Position numbers and translations under genes: made by a program
From: Gymnorhina tibicen
Taxonomy: Eukaryota > Chordata > Aves > Passeriformes > Artamidae
Length of the DNA: 64,000 nt
NCBI GenBank assembly: GCA_013399875.1
Contig: VXAZ01005475.1
Location: 2,784,845 to 2,848,844, forward strand
Direction: 5' to 3'
Notes under the pieces: generated by a model
Seen by the model: the letters and a program-made list of their open reading frames with translations, nothing else
The model's database searches: none
Told to the model about the DNA's origin: nothing
Part shown: piece by piece, positions 52,051-63,566 of the stretch
Numbering within the stretch: position 1 is the stretch's first letter
Layout of the letters: each line of letters begins with the position of its first letter

Positions 52051-52644
52051 CACAATTAGTTTTATTTTATTGGTGCACAGAGAGGGAAAATGAAGCTAAA
52101 GAGCTTCACAAAGTAATTAAATACACCTTAAGTGCATACAGTGGGAAGTGACCAATCCAGATGAGTGCAGGCTTCAAATGAAATCCCATGTTCCTACAAA
52201 CACTAAACTGCACATTGCACGGAAAATAGTTCATAAAATATGTACCAGTAACTACAGTGGACAAGTAGGACATGCACAAGTTCCTATAATTCACAAAAAG
52301 AAGTAGCAGGGTCATAAGGTGCTGAGAGGAGGAACAGTGAAAGGGGAAATCTCAGTGCTTCCCTGGCTTCTGCCCACCGCTTTGGCCTCTCAGACATCTC
52401 ACAGATGTACACGGCTTAGATACCACACATACAATCGGCTGTTATTTCACAACACTTTTTCCACATCTCAGTGCTATATGCATTTTGCCCAGCTATCCTG
52501 CCGCTGTACCTCAAATCTTGCTATATCACCTATTTCTGCCAACTAAATAGGCCTGTCTAGATTGTTGCTCTTCCAAAAAACCAAACCCATCTTTTTTCCA
52601 ACTGTCCCAGGCAGACACCAAGTATAGACCTAGGCTCTGTGCAG

Positions 52645-52862
52645 CAGTGCATGGCTGGAGACAATGGATGTAAATTTAAAGGACAGTCCAAAAGAAAGGA
52701 AAACACTTTCATCTCAAGGACAGTCATGCCCTGGTAGTGTGGCCCAGAGAAGCTGTGAAGACTTCATTCTTGGAGGTTTTCAAGATCTGACTGGATGCAA
52801 CAAGGTTGAATTAAAGACCTCCTGAGGTTCCTTTCAACCTTAATTACACTTAGATTCCATGC
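52645..52862 (+). mobile_element. Old CR1 3' remnant with internal deletion
   Basis: ccagagaagctgtgaagact, ttcttggaggttttcaagat, ctgactggatgcaacaaggt and gacctcctgaggttcctttc follow a CR1 3' region. The block between the ctggatgcaa motif and the agacctcc motif is shortened. Confidence 0.75.
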
Positions 52863-55208
52863 CTACACAAAGAAAGCACCCAGCACTGCCCCAGACTATG
52901 CTTCTACAAGTCTCTCATCTACTAAAAAGCTTCTGACTTAAGATTCAAGACATTAGTCACTTACTTAGGCTGCAGATCAAGAAAATTAATGAAATACTGC
53001 ATAAAACACTGTGCAAAGCCCACACCCAGCACATTATTTTTTTTCATATTTTGTTTGAAGGTGAGTAACAGTCGAGAGTTAAGATAGGTAAAAATGGCAG
53101 ATGGCAGGGCATTATTTTTGTTTCTCTGAGGGTTTTTTTCCAGTTAGTTCATTTATTTTTTTAAGCCAGGATGATGTTCTTGTATTTTGTACCAAATGAG
53201 GCTACATCTAAGATGGTGTGACTATCACACAGTAAGACCACACAACAGAGTTGAATATAAGATTTGCGGGCCTGGATAGTAAGCGAGACTTAAATGTTCC
53301 ATTCAGTTCTTCCCAGCAACATGCAAGCAGATCAAATACAGTAAAATCCTGAAATAAAACATCAGGGTTGTGGTTCTTATTTTAATTTCCCATGACCTTG
53401 TGTAGCACACAAAATAAGTCATCCACTTAGTCTTCCAACTGAAATTCTTTAAATACACAACTCCAGCCTTGGGGAAAAAAAAGTTGCAGAGAAAACCCAT
53501 ACATGAGTTTACATATATGTAATGAATGTAAAGTAGATATAGTTTTAAGAACTCAGTACAAACTTGTATGAAACTAATCAACAGTAGCCCTTCCAAAAGG
53601 GCTGTACATGTCAAGCTAAAGAACTTACAAAACAACTATGCTCCAGAGATGCAATTAACTATGCATGAAAAGTTCATCCCAATAAATATTCAGCTTATCA
53701 ATTAATATTATTGTATTTAATTTACAGTTGGGGTGGGATTTATTTTTTAACTTTCCTTGTGAAAAAGGAATCTATTTACCACACACTCTTACTAGGACAT
53801 ACAGAAACTATTTTTTTGACACATTTTTTTGTTAAGTAGTAAAGAAAGATCTGCTCAAACTCAGTTGCCATGAGAGATGCATGAATATTTAAGTTGCACA
53901 ATACAAAACTGAAATAGGCTAAGGTATAGTCAAGAGTTGGACTGGTTTTTGCTTCTTTCACAGGGGAGGTAGAGAGTTATTTGTTTTGGGAGGTTTTTTG
54001 CTCTTTTTTAGCTTGGTTCTTTTGAAAGTAACACATCTGGGACATAGTAGGTTCAAAGCACAAACAGACTTCTGGAAAGTTAGTATGCAAGTATAAAGAC
54101 ATAAAATAATTCAGGAGACATTACAAAGTAATTCACAAGGCTTGTCATGATTTATGAATGACTGTGGAAATTATTCCATTCATGGTTTTTACTCTCCTGT
54201 AGCCTCAGAGAAAGTTACATCTGTGGAATTCAACAGAGAAGAGTTCTCTTTTTTATTTTTTTCCAAGTTTTTTAATTAATAATTTATACAAGTAGTTCTT
54301 AGAAATAAAAAAAATACTGGTTTGAGACATAAATCACAAATAAATCACATATCCCAGTCTAGACAGAATTCTCTCACTCTTTTTACTACAAATGCCCTTC
54401 CTTTCCCTTTTTCTGATGGAATTATCTTCAGCCTTCAGTAGAAAAATAAAAAGTTAATTACAGATCAATTTACTTTTAGCTTTGGAAATTAAAAAGTAAA
54501 ATACATTTTCACTAGAAATAGTCAAACCAAAGTCAAAATGAGAAAGTCTAAATTGCATACAGTCTACAACTTTTTCCTTCTAGTACAGAAACAAACCAAA
54601 AGTCTAATTTTATCATAAAATACATTTTTTTATTCCAATTCCCCCTTTCCTGATGAATTCAGTAAATGAATCTCTCAGTAATTAGTTCTGAATATTCAGG
54701 TCAATAATTCAGGAGATGAATCAGGATCCCCAAAGTTACAAAGGCATTTTTAAGATGTGACAATTCCAAACACTGAGATTTCAGAAGCAGGAGCTTTGGA
54801 ATGCTTCTCCATTTATCCTTTCATTTTTTCAGCTTCCAGGGTTTACTCATGAGGTTATTTCCTCCACAGCTATGAATATTAGCACTCACTTTCGCAAACA
54901 TTATTACAAATATCCAAGATTTCTATTTAATCCCATAACCTTCAGTAGACAGTTCTAAGTAAGTGTTAAAAGAAACGAGTTAGCAAAGGTGGATTCAACT
55001 GCAGAAAGAGCTCAAAGCACCAACTCATTATTCATCACAGTCTCAGTAAAATACTATAGTTTTAGGCATCCATAATATTAAATACTTCAATTTAAAAATA
55101 CTGCAAGTTTTCCACAGAAAATCTACTTTAGTATTGCTCTTCCAAAGTTCCAATCTATTTTACTATTGCTGAGACAATAAAACAGAGCAACAAGATGGAC
55201 TGACCTTT
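52863..55208. other. Intronic stretch, nothing recognised
   Basis: AT-rich with many T and A runs. The 110-codon minus frame at 53303-53635 is Phe/Leu/Tyr-rich, as expected from T-rich chance sequence, and resembles no known family. Confidence 0.55.
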
Positions 55209-55285
55209 TCACAGAATCAGAGAATGGGTAAGGTTGGAAGGGACCACAGGGGGTCATCTGGTCCAACCTCCCTACTCTTGCCATC
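55209..55285 (-). mobile_element. Short CR1 3'-end fragment
   Basis: cacagaatcagagaatgggt, then aggttggaagggaccacagg and gtcatctggtccaacctccc: the reverse complement of a CR1 3' terminus, truncated after about 75 bp. Confidence 0.85.
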
Positions 55286-55835
55286 TTTCAAATCGATAGA
55301 TTTGTTTTTTCTGCTGACTTGGAAAGAGCAAAAGTTTTCCACCACTTCCACTGCCAAGAAGCAACTAGAAAATCCTAAACATCTTCCCTCATACTGACAA
55401 TTTTACAATTCAGCTTCAACAAGTACTGTACACAACTCTCCTATTAGGGTTTTCTATACCAGCAATCCCAGAAATATTGGAAGTTTCATTTCAAAAATTC
55501 ACCTTCCCAAAATTGCTCTAAGAGAAATGCAGAGACAAAAGAATTAGAGAGGAAATTAACAGCTTCTGCTATTGCTCCATCACCATCCTTCCCACTCCAA
55601 TAGAAACAAGGGCTGGAATTGAAAATAATTAAGTATGTAAAAAAATTGGTATTTTCTGGTAGAGTCCTCTGGATTCCATATGGAGGTACTGCCCTACAAT
55701 CTACTAAAACAGCCTTGTTGAATTCAGTAAGTGATCCATATTGCCTCTTTAAGAGAAACAAAACCATTTCCACAGATCTTTTCCATTGGAAAACTACTGC
55801 ACTGCCCAGCCTTATTCCATAACAGCGTTATCCTA
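55286..55835. other. Spacer between two CR1 insertions
   Basis: Unique-looking AT-rich DNA between the short CR1 fragment and the long CR1 copy. No feature recognised. Confidence 0.55.
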
Positions 55836-58665
55836 GAGCATAGAATAGAATATCCTGAGCTGTAAGGGATCCACAAGAATCAGGGTCCAACTGCTGACTC
55901 TGCCCAGGACATCCCCAAAAATCACACCATATGCCTAACAGCTTTGTCCAAATGCTTCTTGAACTCTGGCAGGCTTGGTGCTGTGAGCACTGCCCTGGGG
56001 AGCCTGTTCCAGTGCCCAACCAACCTGTAGGTCAAAAATCTTTTCCTAATATCCAGCCTAAATCTCCTGACAGTTACATGACCAGTCCTAACACTGGTCC
56101 CCAGAAAGAAGAGATCAACACCTGACCCTCTGCTTCCCCTTGTGAAGAAGGTGGAGACCCAAATGAGGTCTCCCCTCAGTCTCCTCTTCTCCAGGCCGAA
56201 CAGACCAAGTGACCTCAGCTGCTCCTCATACAGCTTCCCCTCCAGACCCTTCACCACTTCCATGGCTCTCCTTTGGACACTCTCCAATAGCTTAATGTCT
56301 GTTTTATATTGTGGCACCCAAAACTGCCCCCAGAAGTTGAGGTGAGGCCACCCCAGTGCAGAGCAGAGCGGGACAATCCCCTCCCTTGCCTGGCTGGCGA
56401 TGCTGTGCCTGATGCCCCCCAGAGCAGGGTTGGCCCTCCTGGCTGCCAGGGCACTGCTGACTCACGTTCAACTTGCCACAGACCAGGACCCCGAGGTCCT
56501 TTTCCACAGGGCTGCTCTCCAGTGTTACGTTCCCCAGTCTGTCTATACACCCAGGGTTGCCCTGTCCCAGGTGCAGAATCCAGCACTTGTCATTTTTAAA
56601 CTTCATAGGGTTGGTGATTGCCCAGTCCTTTTATTTGTCAAGGTCTCTCTCTGCCTTCGTGGCAATCAACAGCTCCTCCCAACTTACTGTCATCAGCAAA
56701 CTTACTTAGCATTCCTTCCAGTCCTGTGTCCAAGTCATTTATGAAGATGTTTAAGAGCACAGGGCCAAGGATGGAGCCCTGCAGAACCCCACTAATGACA
56801 GGTCACCAGCCTAATGTAACCCCATTCACCATAACCCTTTGCTCACAGTTGCTCACCCACTGCATGACGTGTTTATCCAGCTGTGTGCTGGACATTTTGT
56901 CCAGAAGGATACTGCAACAGACATTATCGAAAGCTTTACCGAAATCCAAAAAGATCACAACTGGCATCCACAGATCAACTGGGGAGTCACCTTGTCATAA
57001 AAGGAAATTAAGTTTGACAAAAAGAACTTGCCCCTCACGAACCTGTGCTGGCTGTGACCCATAACTGCGGTGTCCTTCAGGTGTTTCTCAGTAACTCCCA
57101 ACATAATCCTCTCCATAATTTTACCAGGAACTGAAGTTCCTGGTAAAGAGAGACCTGTGGTTAACAGGGACATCCTTCTGGCCCTTCTGGAAAATTGGGA
57201 CATTTGTCAAGTTCCAGTCAATTGGGACCCTTTCAGATTCCCAAGACCATTCAAGAATCATTGAGAGGTCTTGGGATGACATCAGCCAGCTCTTTGAGTA
57301 CCCTTGGATGAATCCCATCAGGTCTCATAGACTTCGAGGGATTCAGCTGGAGAAGCAAATCCTGCAAAATCCTGGGGTTCACTAGGAGTTTATCATTCTC
57401 ACAGTCATGGTTCTCCAGCTCAGGGCACTGGGACTCCAAGAGGCCACCACCAGTGTTGAAACTGAAGTGAAAAAACCACTAAATGTCTCTGCTCTGTCTA
57501 CATTCCAGTTTGTGAGGTGACCACCCTCATCACATATTATTATTTCTGTACTGCCTTTTGCTATTAACATATTTCAAAAAGCCCATTTTACTGACTCTCA
57601 CAGTTCTGGCCAGCTTCAACTGTGACTGAGCTTTAGCTACACAAATTTTCTCCCCACAGAGGTGAAACAGCATCTCTGTAATCCTCCCATGTCCATGAAC
57701 ATTGCTTCCACTGGACATACACTTTTTTGCCTTAGCTGCAGAAGATCCCTGCTCAGACAAGTTAGCCTTTTGTCTCACATGCTTGACTTCCAACATTTTC
57801 AAATTACCTGCTCCTGTACTCTTAGAAGGTGGTACTTAAGTGACCAGCACTGATAGACCACAGCACCTTCAAAAGCAGCTTCCCAAGGGACCTTACTCAC
57901 CAGTTCCCTGACCAGCCTGAAGTCTGCTCTCCTCATATCCAGGGCTGAAGCCACTGGCACTTCAGACTGGCACTTTTCCGCCTATAAACAGAGATTTTAA
58001 ACTTGATCGCTTCGTGGTTATTGTGGCCAAGACAGCCACCAATCACTCCACTCCACTCACAAGACCCTCTCTGTTAACAAGCAACAAAGCAAGAAGGGCA
58101 CCTTTCCTATTCAACTCCTTCAGCATCTATATCAAGAAGTTACCATCCAGGTGTTCTAGAAATCTTCTGGACCTGTCACGTCTTCACACAGCCACCAGCT
58201 GTGTGGTGCTCTCAGTTAACACCTGACAAGTTGAGGTCCCCCATAAGAACAAAGGTGGCTGATTTACAGATACCCCTTAGCTCCTTAAAGGGTAATTCAT
58301 CAGTGGTGTCATCCTGGCTACTACTTGCCCATAGTAGACTTCTTCAATGAAGTTTGTCCCTTAATCCTTCCCCAGTAGCTCCCAACTGTGCCACTGCCAA
58401 CTCCAAGCTCCATATATTCCAGCCCCTCTATTACCTACGTCACCTCTTCGGCTCACCTTCCCTGCCTTATCTCTCCTGAAGAGCCTGTAATTAATTGTCC
58501 ATTGTAACACAGCAGTCACAGGACTCATCCCACCAGGTTTCACTTACACCAATGATGTCACATCTCTGGGACTAAGGAAGCTCCTCTTGTTTGCTCCTCA
58601 TGCTGTGTGCATTGGTGTAGGAATGTTTCAAGTGCATCGTGGCCAACACATCCTGGGGAAGACTG
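55836..58665 (-). mobile_element. Long CR1 LINE copy with endonuclease and RT remains
   Basis: CR1 is an avian non-LTR retrotransposon; ORF2 encodes an apurinic-type endonuclease and a reverse transcriptase. On the minus strand, from 58665 leftward, the endonuclease N-terminus is visible (YTNAHSMRSKQEELP, then an ETWWD-like segment). It is followed by DELPFKELRGICKSATFVLM and GDLNLSG (usually GDFN) near 58220-58320. A C-terminal GHNNHEAIKF near 58010-58050 stands where S-D-H is usual. RT segments follow: SMRPDGIHPRVLKELADVI, SVPGKIMERI, AFDNVCCSI-like, [20 protein letters not shown] (usually GVPQGS) and FADDS near 56690. The 3' end is at 55836. Stops and frameshifts make it inactive. It is truncated near the start of ORF2 and lies sense to PAWR. 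Confidence 0.93.
57120..57147. repeat. Perfect inverted repeat, 13-bp arms, 2-nt spacer
   Basis: tttaccaggaact (57120-57132), ga, agttcctggtaaa (57135-57147). It lies within the CR1 RT region. The 7 nt aggaact appear to be an inverted copy of the neighbouring agttcct. Confidence 0.95.
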
Positions 58666-61600
58666 AAGGACCTCACGAGCACGCAGTCTTGTCAAATTTT
58701 GCCATGCAGTTCCATTGCTTATCACAAGCAAATCTGGTTTCTCTCAGGCTTGCCAGCGATAAGCAATGGGGTAGGCACACCAGGCTTGGAAGGTACACAC
58801 ACAGCGACTTAGAAGCTGCTACATGGATTCTGGGACTGAAAGTTTTCCAGACTTTTAAGTTTATTAAAAAGTTAGCTGTGATTAGTTTTTTTACCAAATA
58901 AATTCCAGTATCTAGCTATGTCAGAATATTAAAGAACACTCTTAAACAAAACAAAAATGTAAAAAAAAAAAATAACCTTACCATGTGCTAAAAAAAAGTT
59001 GGAAAGAAGAAAACATGTCCTTTGAACAGGTTCTGTCAGGAGACTTGGTCAAAATCAGAATTCACAAAGGTATTAACAGCAAAACAAACTGGATATAAAC
59101 AATCCCAATACAATTCTTTCATCAGAACCTGAAAATGCTTGTAGTCACCCTGCCACATCTGAAGGAAGAACCATAAATGGAATTGTAGTAAGATGTGTTC
59201 ACTAGACAAAAGTGAACAAAGCCAGCAGAATGGTCTAACCTATCATGAATGGTTGTCCAGGTCAAATAAATCTATTTCAGACTTCCATTATAACACTACT
59301 ACATCTGCATGAATGGTAAGGGTATCAATGGTCCGATGCAGGGATTTTTTCTAATACTTTGAACAACCACTTATTGAGGTTCTTTTTTTCCCCAACACAT
59401 GCAAAAAGAAGCAAGTTTTTTTTACAATACAACAGATGTTAGACAATGGAAAGACACTACCTCATTAATCTCAAGATATAATATGAATTTAATCATCAGG
59501 TAGGAAACCACTAAAAAAGATAATGCTGAAGGCAAACTTCTAATCAAAAGAGCTCAACAGCTAGTACAGGATTCCACTCCTCTCTCTAGTTTCCAGCCAT
59601 TCAGAGAAGGATTTCAATTCCTTTACAATACACCCAGTAACTGCTATGCCTGACACATGTAACACTTAAATTTTCTTTAAGTTTTTCCAACTGGAACACA
59701 GCAACCTTCTGTTAGTCTCCTCAACTGAGCACACCGGACTTCTCTGGTAGCAGGATCTCTCTTTCCCCACAGAAAGCGCTCACTGCTCTGCTTACTTCCA
59801 AGGCTGCCTTTCAGTATGACACCTACCAAGCCCCACATATGCAGTGCCTTCTAAACAGACAGGCAGACTCCTGACAGGGAGCCATCAGTGGGGCTGCAAG
59901 AAGTTATATCCTTACTGCTGTTCATAAGACAAGAGACTAACGCAGACTGGCTGAACATCCTTTTCAGAGTCTGTATTTGAATCACCTCTACCTTTCACTT
60001 CAGTATTTCCCACAAACAGGTCAAGAGACTGTTGTGTCTCGGGTCTGGCAGCCTCAGGTACAAAATACACAGATCAGCGTTCCTTACACCTTTTTAAATC
60101 ATTCATCACCCTGTTATTAACAAAAGAACACTTCCAAACTTAGATGACTTCCATCTGGTTAAGTAAAAATGTAAACTTTATCTATACTGCACACATTACA
60201 TAAAACCCAGCTATATAACTGTCCTTCCTAAATGAACCAAGATTTTGATTATATATACACCTTTTTTTAAAAAGTAACCACAAAAATACTTGTTATTCTC
60301 CTTTCTGGAGTTCAGGAAAAAAACCCCAAAAAAACATTACTCACACAGCTATACCAGCATAATCCTCAAATGTAAAGTTACAGAAGCAAAGCTGCAGTTT
60401 CATCAGTGCAGCTTGTTTTGCTTAGAGCAGGACAGAATTACTATAACAATACAAAACATAACTCTCACCCTATACGTGGGTCCTCACAAAGCACTGTCAG
60501 TGAATAATGCGAGCTCTGTGTTTCTTGAATAGGCACTAGCACAACTGTAAATGAGAAAAATGCTGCAAGTAAACTCAACACCTGCATCAAGTGAGTACCC
60601 ACAAACTGAGAAACACATTCCAAACGTAATTTAAAATAATTATAAAATGTAACATTTAAGGAAGGAAACATACATGGTAATGATAATTGCATATAATTCA
60701 GTTACCTTTTACAACCTGAAAAATTGTTGAGTCAACAAATCCCAAATCCCACAGCACTTAATATTTAGAACAAATCCAACTTTCAAGAAACGACCTTAGG
60801 ATCACTGAAAGGAAAAACGTTTTAAGTGTTTCCGAAGCCATTTTCAAAAGTTACCATTTTTTTAGATAAGCAATAGTGCTGAGAAGGTAAAAACCAGACT
60901 TTACTTTTATCATGGTGGTCTCTAGATACAAAGCATTGTCAACTCCCAACCTGTCACCATGTGTTCTCCCAGCTTCCACAATGGTTTCTGCCCTCCACCA
61001 ATTTCAATACAAAATACACTTAAGACACAGAACTCTTTAAGAACTGGCTCTATTACCTTCCCATTGAACAGGAGAGAAATTAATCATTAGTGAGTAATAA
61101 TCTGCTAACATTTTTCATGCCTATTTCAAGATAACTGAGACAACACAAACTTTTCTTATTCTGCCACCTTTCCTATCGCTAAATTCTCCAGCTTCATTTC
61201 AACTGAAATTAAATCCTACTTCTTTGGGGCAAAACCTATTTTTCTACTCAGTTTTGGGCCGAAAAGCTTCTAGGCACTTTGTATCTTCTAGGAGTGCATT
61301 TTTTCAACAGGTACCCATTTTCATTTCAGAGGATCTTATTACTGGTCTCCACCACAGTGGCATGATGATCATAAAAGGGAGATATTTAGCATGTTTACTT
61401 CATTCTTACAAAAATTATTGCCTTGAAAAATAAGACAATGAAACATCCAGCAAAGCTCTAAAATAACATCTCCTGAGAAGTAATTTTAAAACATACACCA
61501 TGAAGATCTACAAGTGTTAAATGGTTAAATTCAGTGTGTACTACTACCAAGTTGCTATGTATTGCACAGGAAAGCTATGCCTAGCATCTAGTGAGAAAAA

Positions 61601-62309
61601 CAGCAAGAAACTGGAGTGTTGCAGATTACTCCAACAAGCCATCATCTACATCACTGCCTTCTTTTGTCTGAGAACTTCAGCTGACCAGGTTGAATCAATA
61701 CTTTAAAACATTTTCTCATGACTACACAGCTATATGAAAGATACAACAATAGTCTGCAAAGCATTAACTGGTAAGTAGGTACTCACATTTGACACTGGAG
61801 ACTGTTTTTGAAGCTGTTCACCACCAGGAATGATCTAGTGTTCCCTAGCTAAACAATTCTTAGGAATGCATGTGGCAATGAATAAAAACATTTAAGAAGG
61901 GTGAAATACTGAAAAGAGAATGCTTTGCGTAAGTATATGCCAGTGAAAAATGCAACACTTACTAGTAGCAAGTTTCCCCAGTAATACCTTGTCCAACAGT
62001 TATCTACATTTGTTAAAATTTGACCCCAAAAATGTGATTAAATTCTTAATTGCTAGTTACAGAAGCAATTAGTATAAAGGTACAAGAAGTTTCCAAGAAG
62101 CGCCAACACATACTGACATGCAGCAAAGTTTACGCCCTCAAAAACATGAGAGTGGGTGAGAACTTGTTTCTCAATGCCTAAATATGTTACCCTTAATAAA
62201 TAATTATACCCTTAAAAGTGCAGCAAATTCAAACACAAAATTCTAATGGCTGCTGAGCAAGGAATGTGTTTTCCTAGAAAGCAAGACATATTTTGAGTAA
62301 TACTTTAAT
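58666..62309. other. Intronic stretch, nothing recognised
   Basis: AT-rich with an A12 run at 58961-58972. About 59560-60070 has somewhat higher GC but no identifiable element. Confidence 0.55.
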
Positions 62310-62390
62310 AAAACAAACAAACAAAAACCCCAACCACCCAAACTCACAAAACTAGCAAACCCCAAACCACACCACCCAAAAACCACCAAA
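62310..62390. repeat. A/C-only tract
   Basis: Of 81 nt, only three are not A or C (T at 62344 and 62353, G at 62355). It starts as (aaac)n and degenerates into accc/aacc units. Similar in kind to the tract at 732-810. Confidence 0.9.
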
Positions 62391-63566
62391 GGAACAGTAG
62401 TTCATAAACTAGTTCAAAGAACCAGGACATTAGTCTCAAAGAGCAAAAAGAAACCCACTGCTCAAAACCAACCAACCAAAGAGAGTACAACTAGAGACAA
62501 GGTACACAACAGAGACCCCTAAAATATCATCTCATACAACCCCTACTGCAACGTGCAAAACCATTACTGATGGGGCTAGGACTAGTTCACTTAGAGAAGC
62601 AAAGATGCAGCATTTTAAGGTTCCTATAAAAGGCACAGGGGGCAGGTATTTAAGGGGAGTTCATATAAAACAAACAAGATACACTCTATAAGGCTTGCAC
62701 AGTCTGAAAAAAAGCTAAAAGAACTCACTCGTATTCACCACTTTATAAAACAATGATACTGAAGACCTATGCCAAAACTCTTCACCTCAAACTAAAAGGT
62801 ATGCAAGTAATCATTCTCAAAAACCACAGTTATAAAGATTTCTACTGTTCCTAAAACTCATTCCTCAACCTTCCAAGACCACCGTGCATGAAAGTGTATG
62901 CCATGAAAGTGCCTAGGATGTCACAAACAAGGGTTAGTCACTTCAGGTGTGAAGAACACGATTTCGTCTTCTCTTGCTGCTTCAGAAACAAAGATCTTTA
63001 ATTTTCTGGAGTTACTTTAATAATCTATAATAATAACGAAAACATCTACAAGTTTTTATCTACAAAAATATGGTGGTCACATTAGTAGTGCAAAACTGTA
63101 GACAGAAATCCAACTCTGTTCAAAGTTTCCTGTGGCCTTTCTTATTAACTGCAAAACAAGCTAAAAGCTTAGTTATCATTCTTCTGAATTCCGCTAGGAG
63201 TATTACAAATCAATGCCAGATTTTTATACTAGTAGCAAACCGCAGAGGACAGTGGTGCTGGCTGATAAAAATATCTTCCTCTGCCTTAAAAAAAAATGCT
63301 CTTTAAACCACTACATTTTTTCCAGTGCAGGAAATTCTTCTGGGTTCCAAACTGAATAATATTTACACCTGAACATCTATTCCAACCCGATAAATCAATT
63401 TTCTCTCATTCCTATTGCTTTGACCATACTTTAACAGGCACGTGTCTCAGTTTCATCCTCCAAAAGCTTAGAACTTACTCTCTGTCGACAAGAAGCTACT
63501 ACCAAAAAAAAAAAAAATCGCCAAGTTATGACAGGTCTAATTTATTTAGGATAAATGACACCACAT
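62391..63566. other. Intronic stretch before the CpG island
   Basis: AT-rich. A weak resemblance to a CR1 3' end near 62500-62560 is too poor to call. Ends at the compositional border of the island. Confidence 0.55.
63504..63516. repeat. Poly-A run (13 nt) before the CpG island
   Basis: Thirteen A, about 50 nt left of the sharp rise in GC content. Confidence 0.85.

Noticed and set aside
62490..62570. Possible CR1 3' end on minus (atcatctcatacaacccct)
   Set aside because: Only a short, weak resemblance and no octamer tail; not enough to call.
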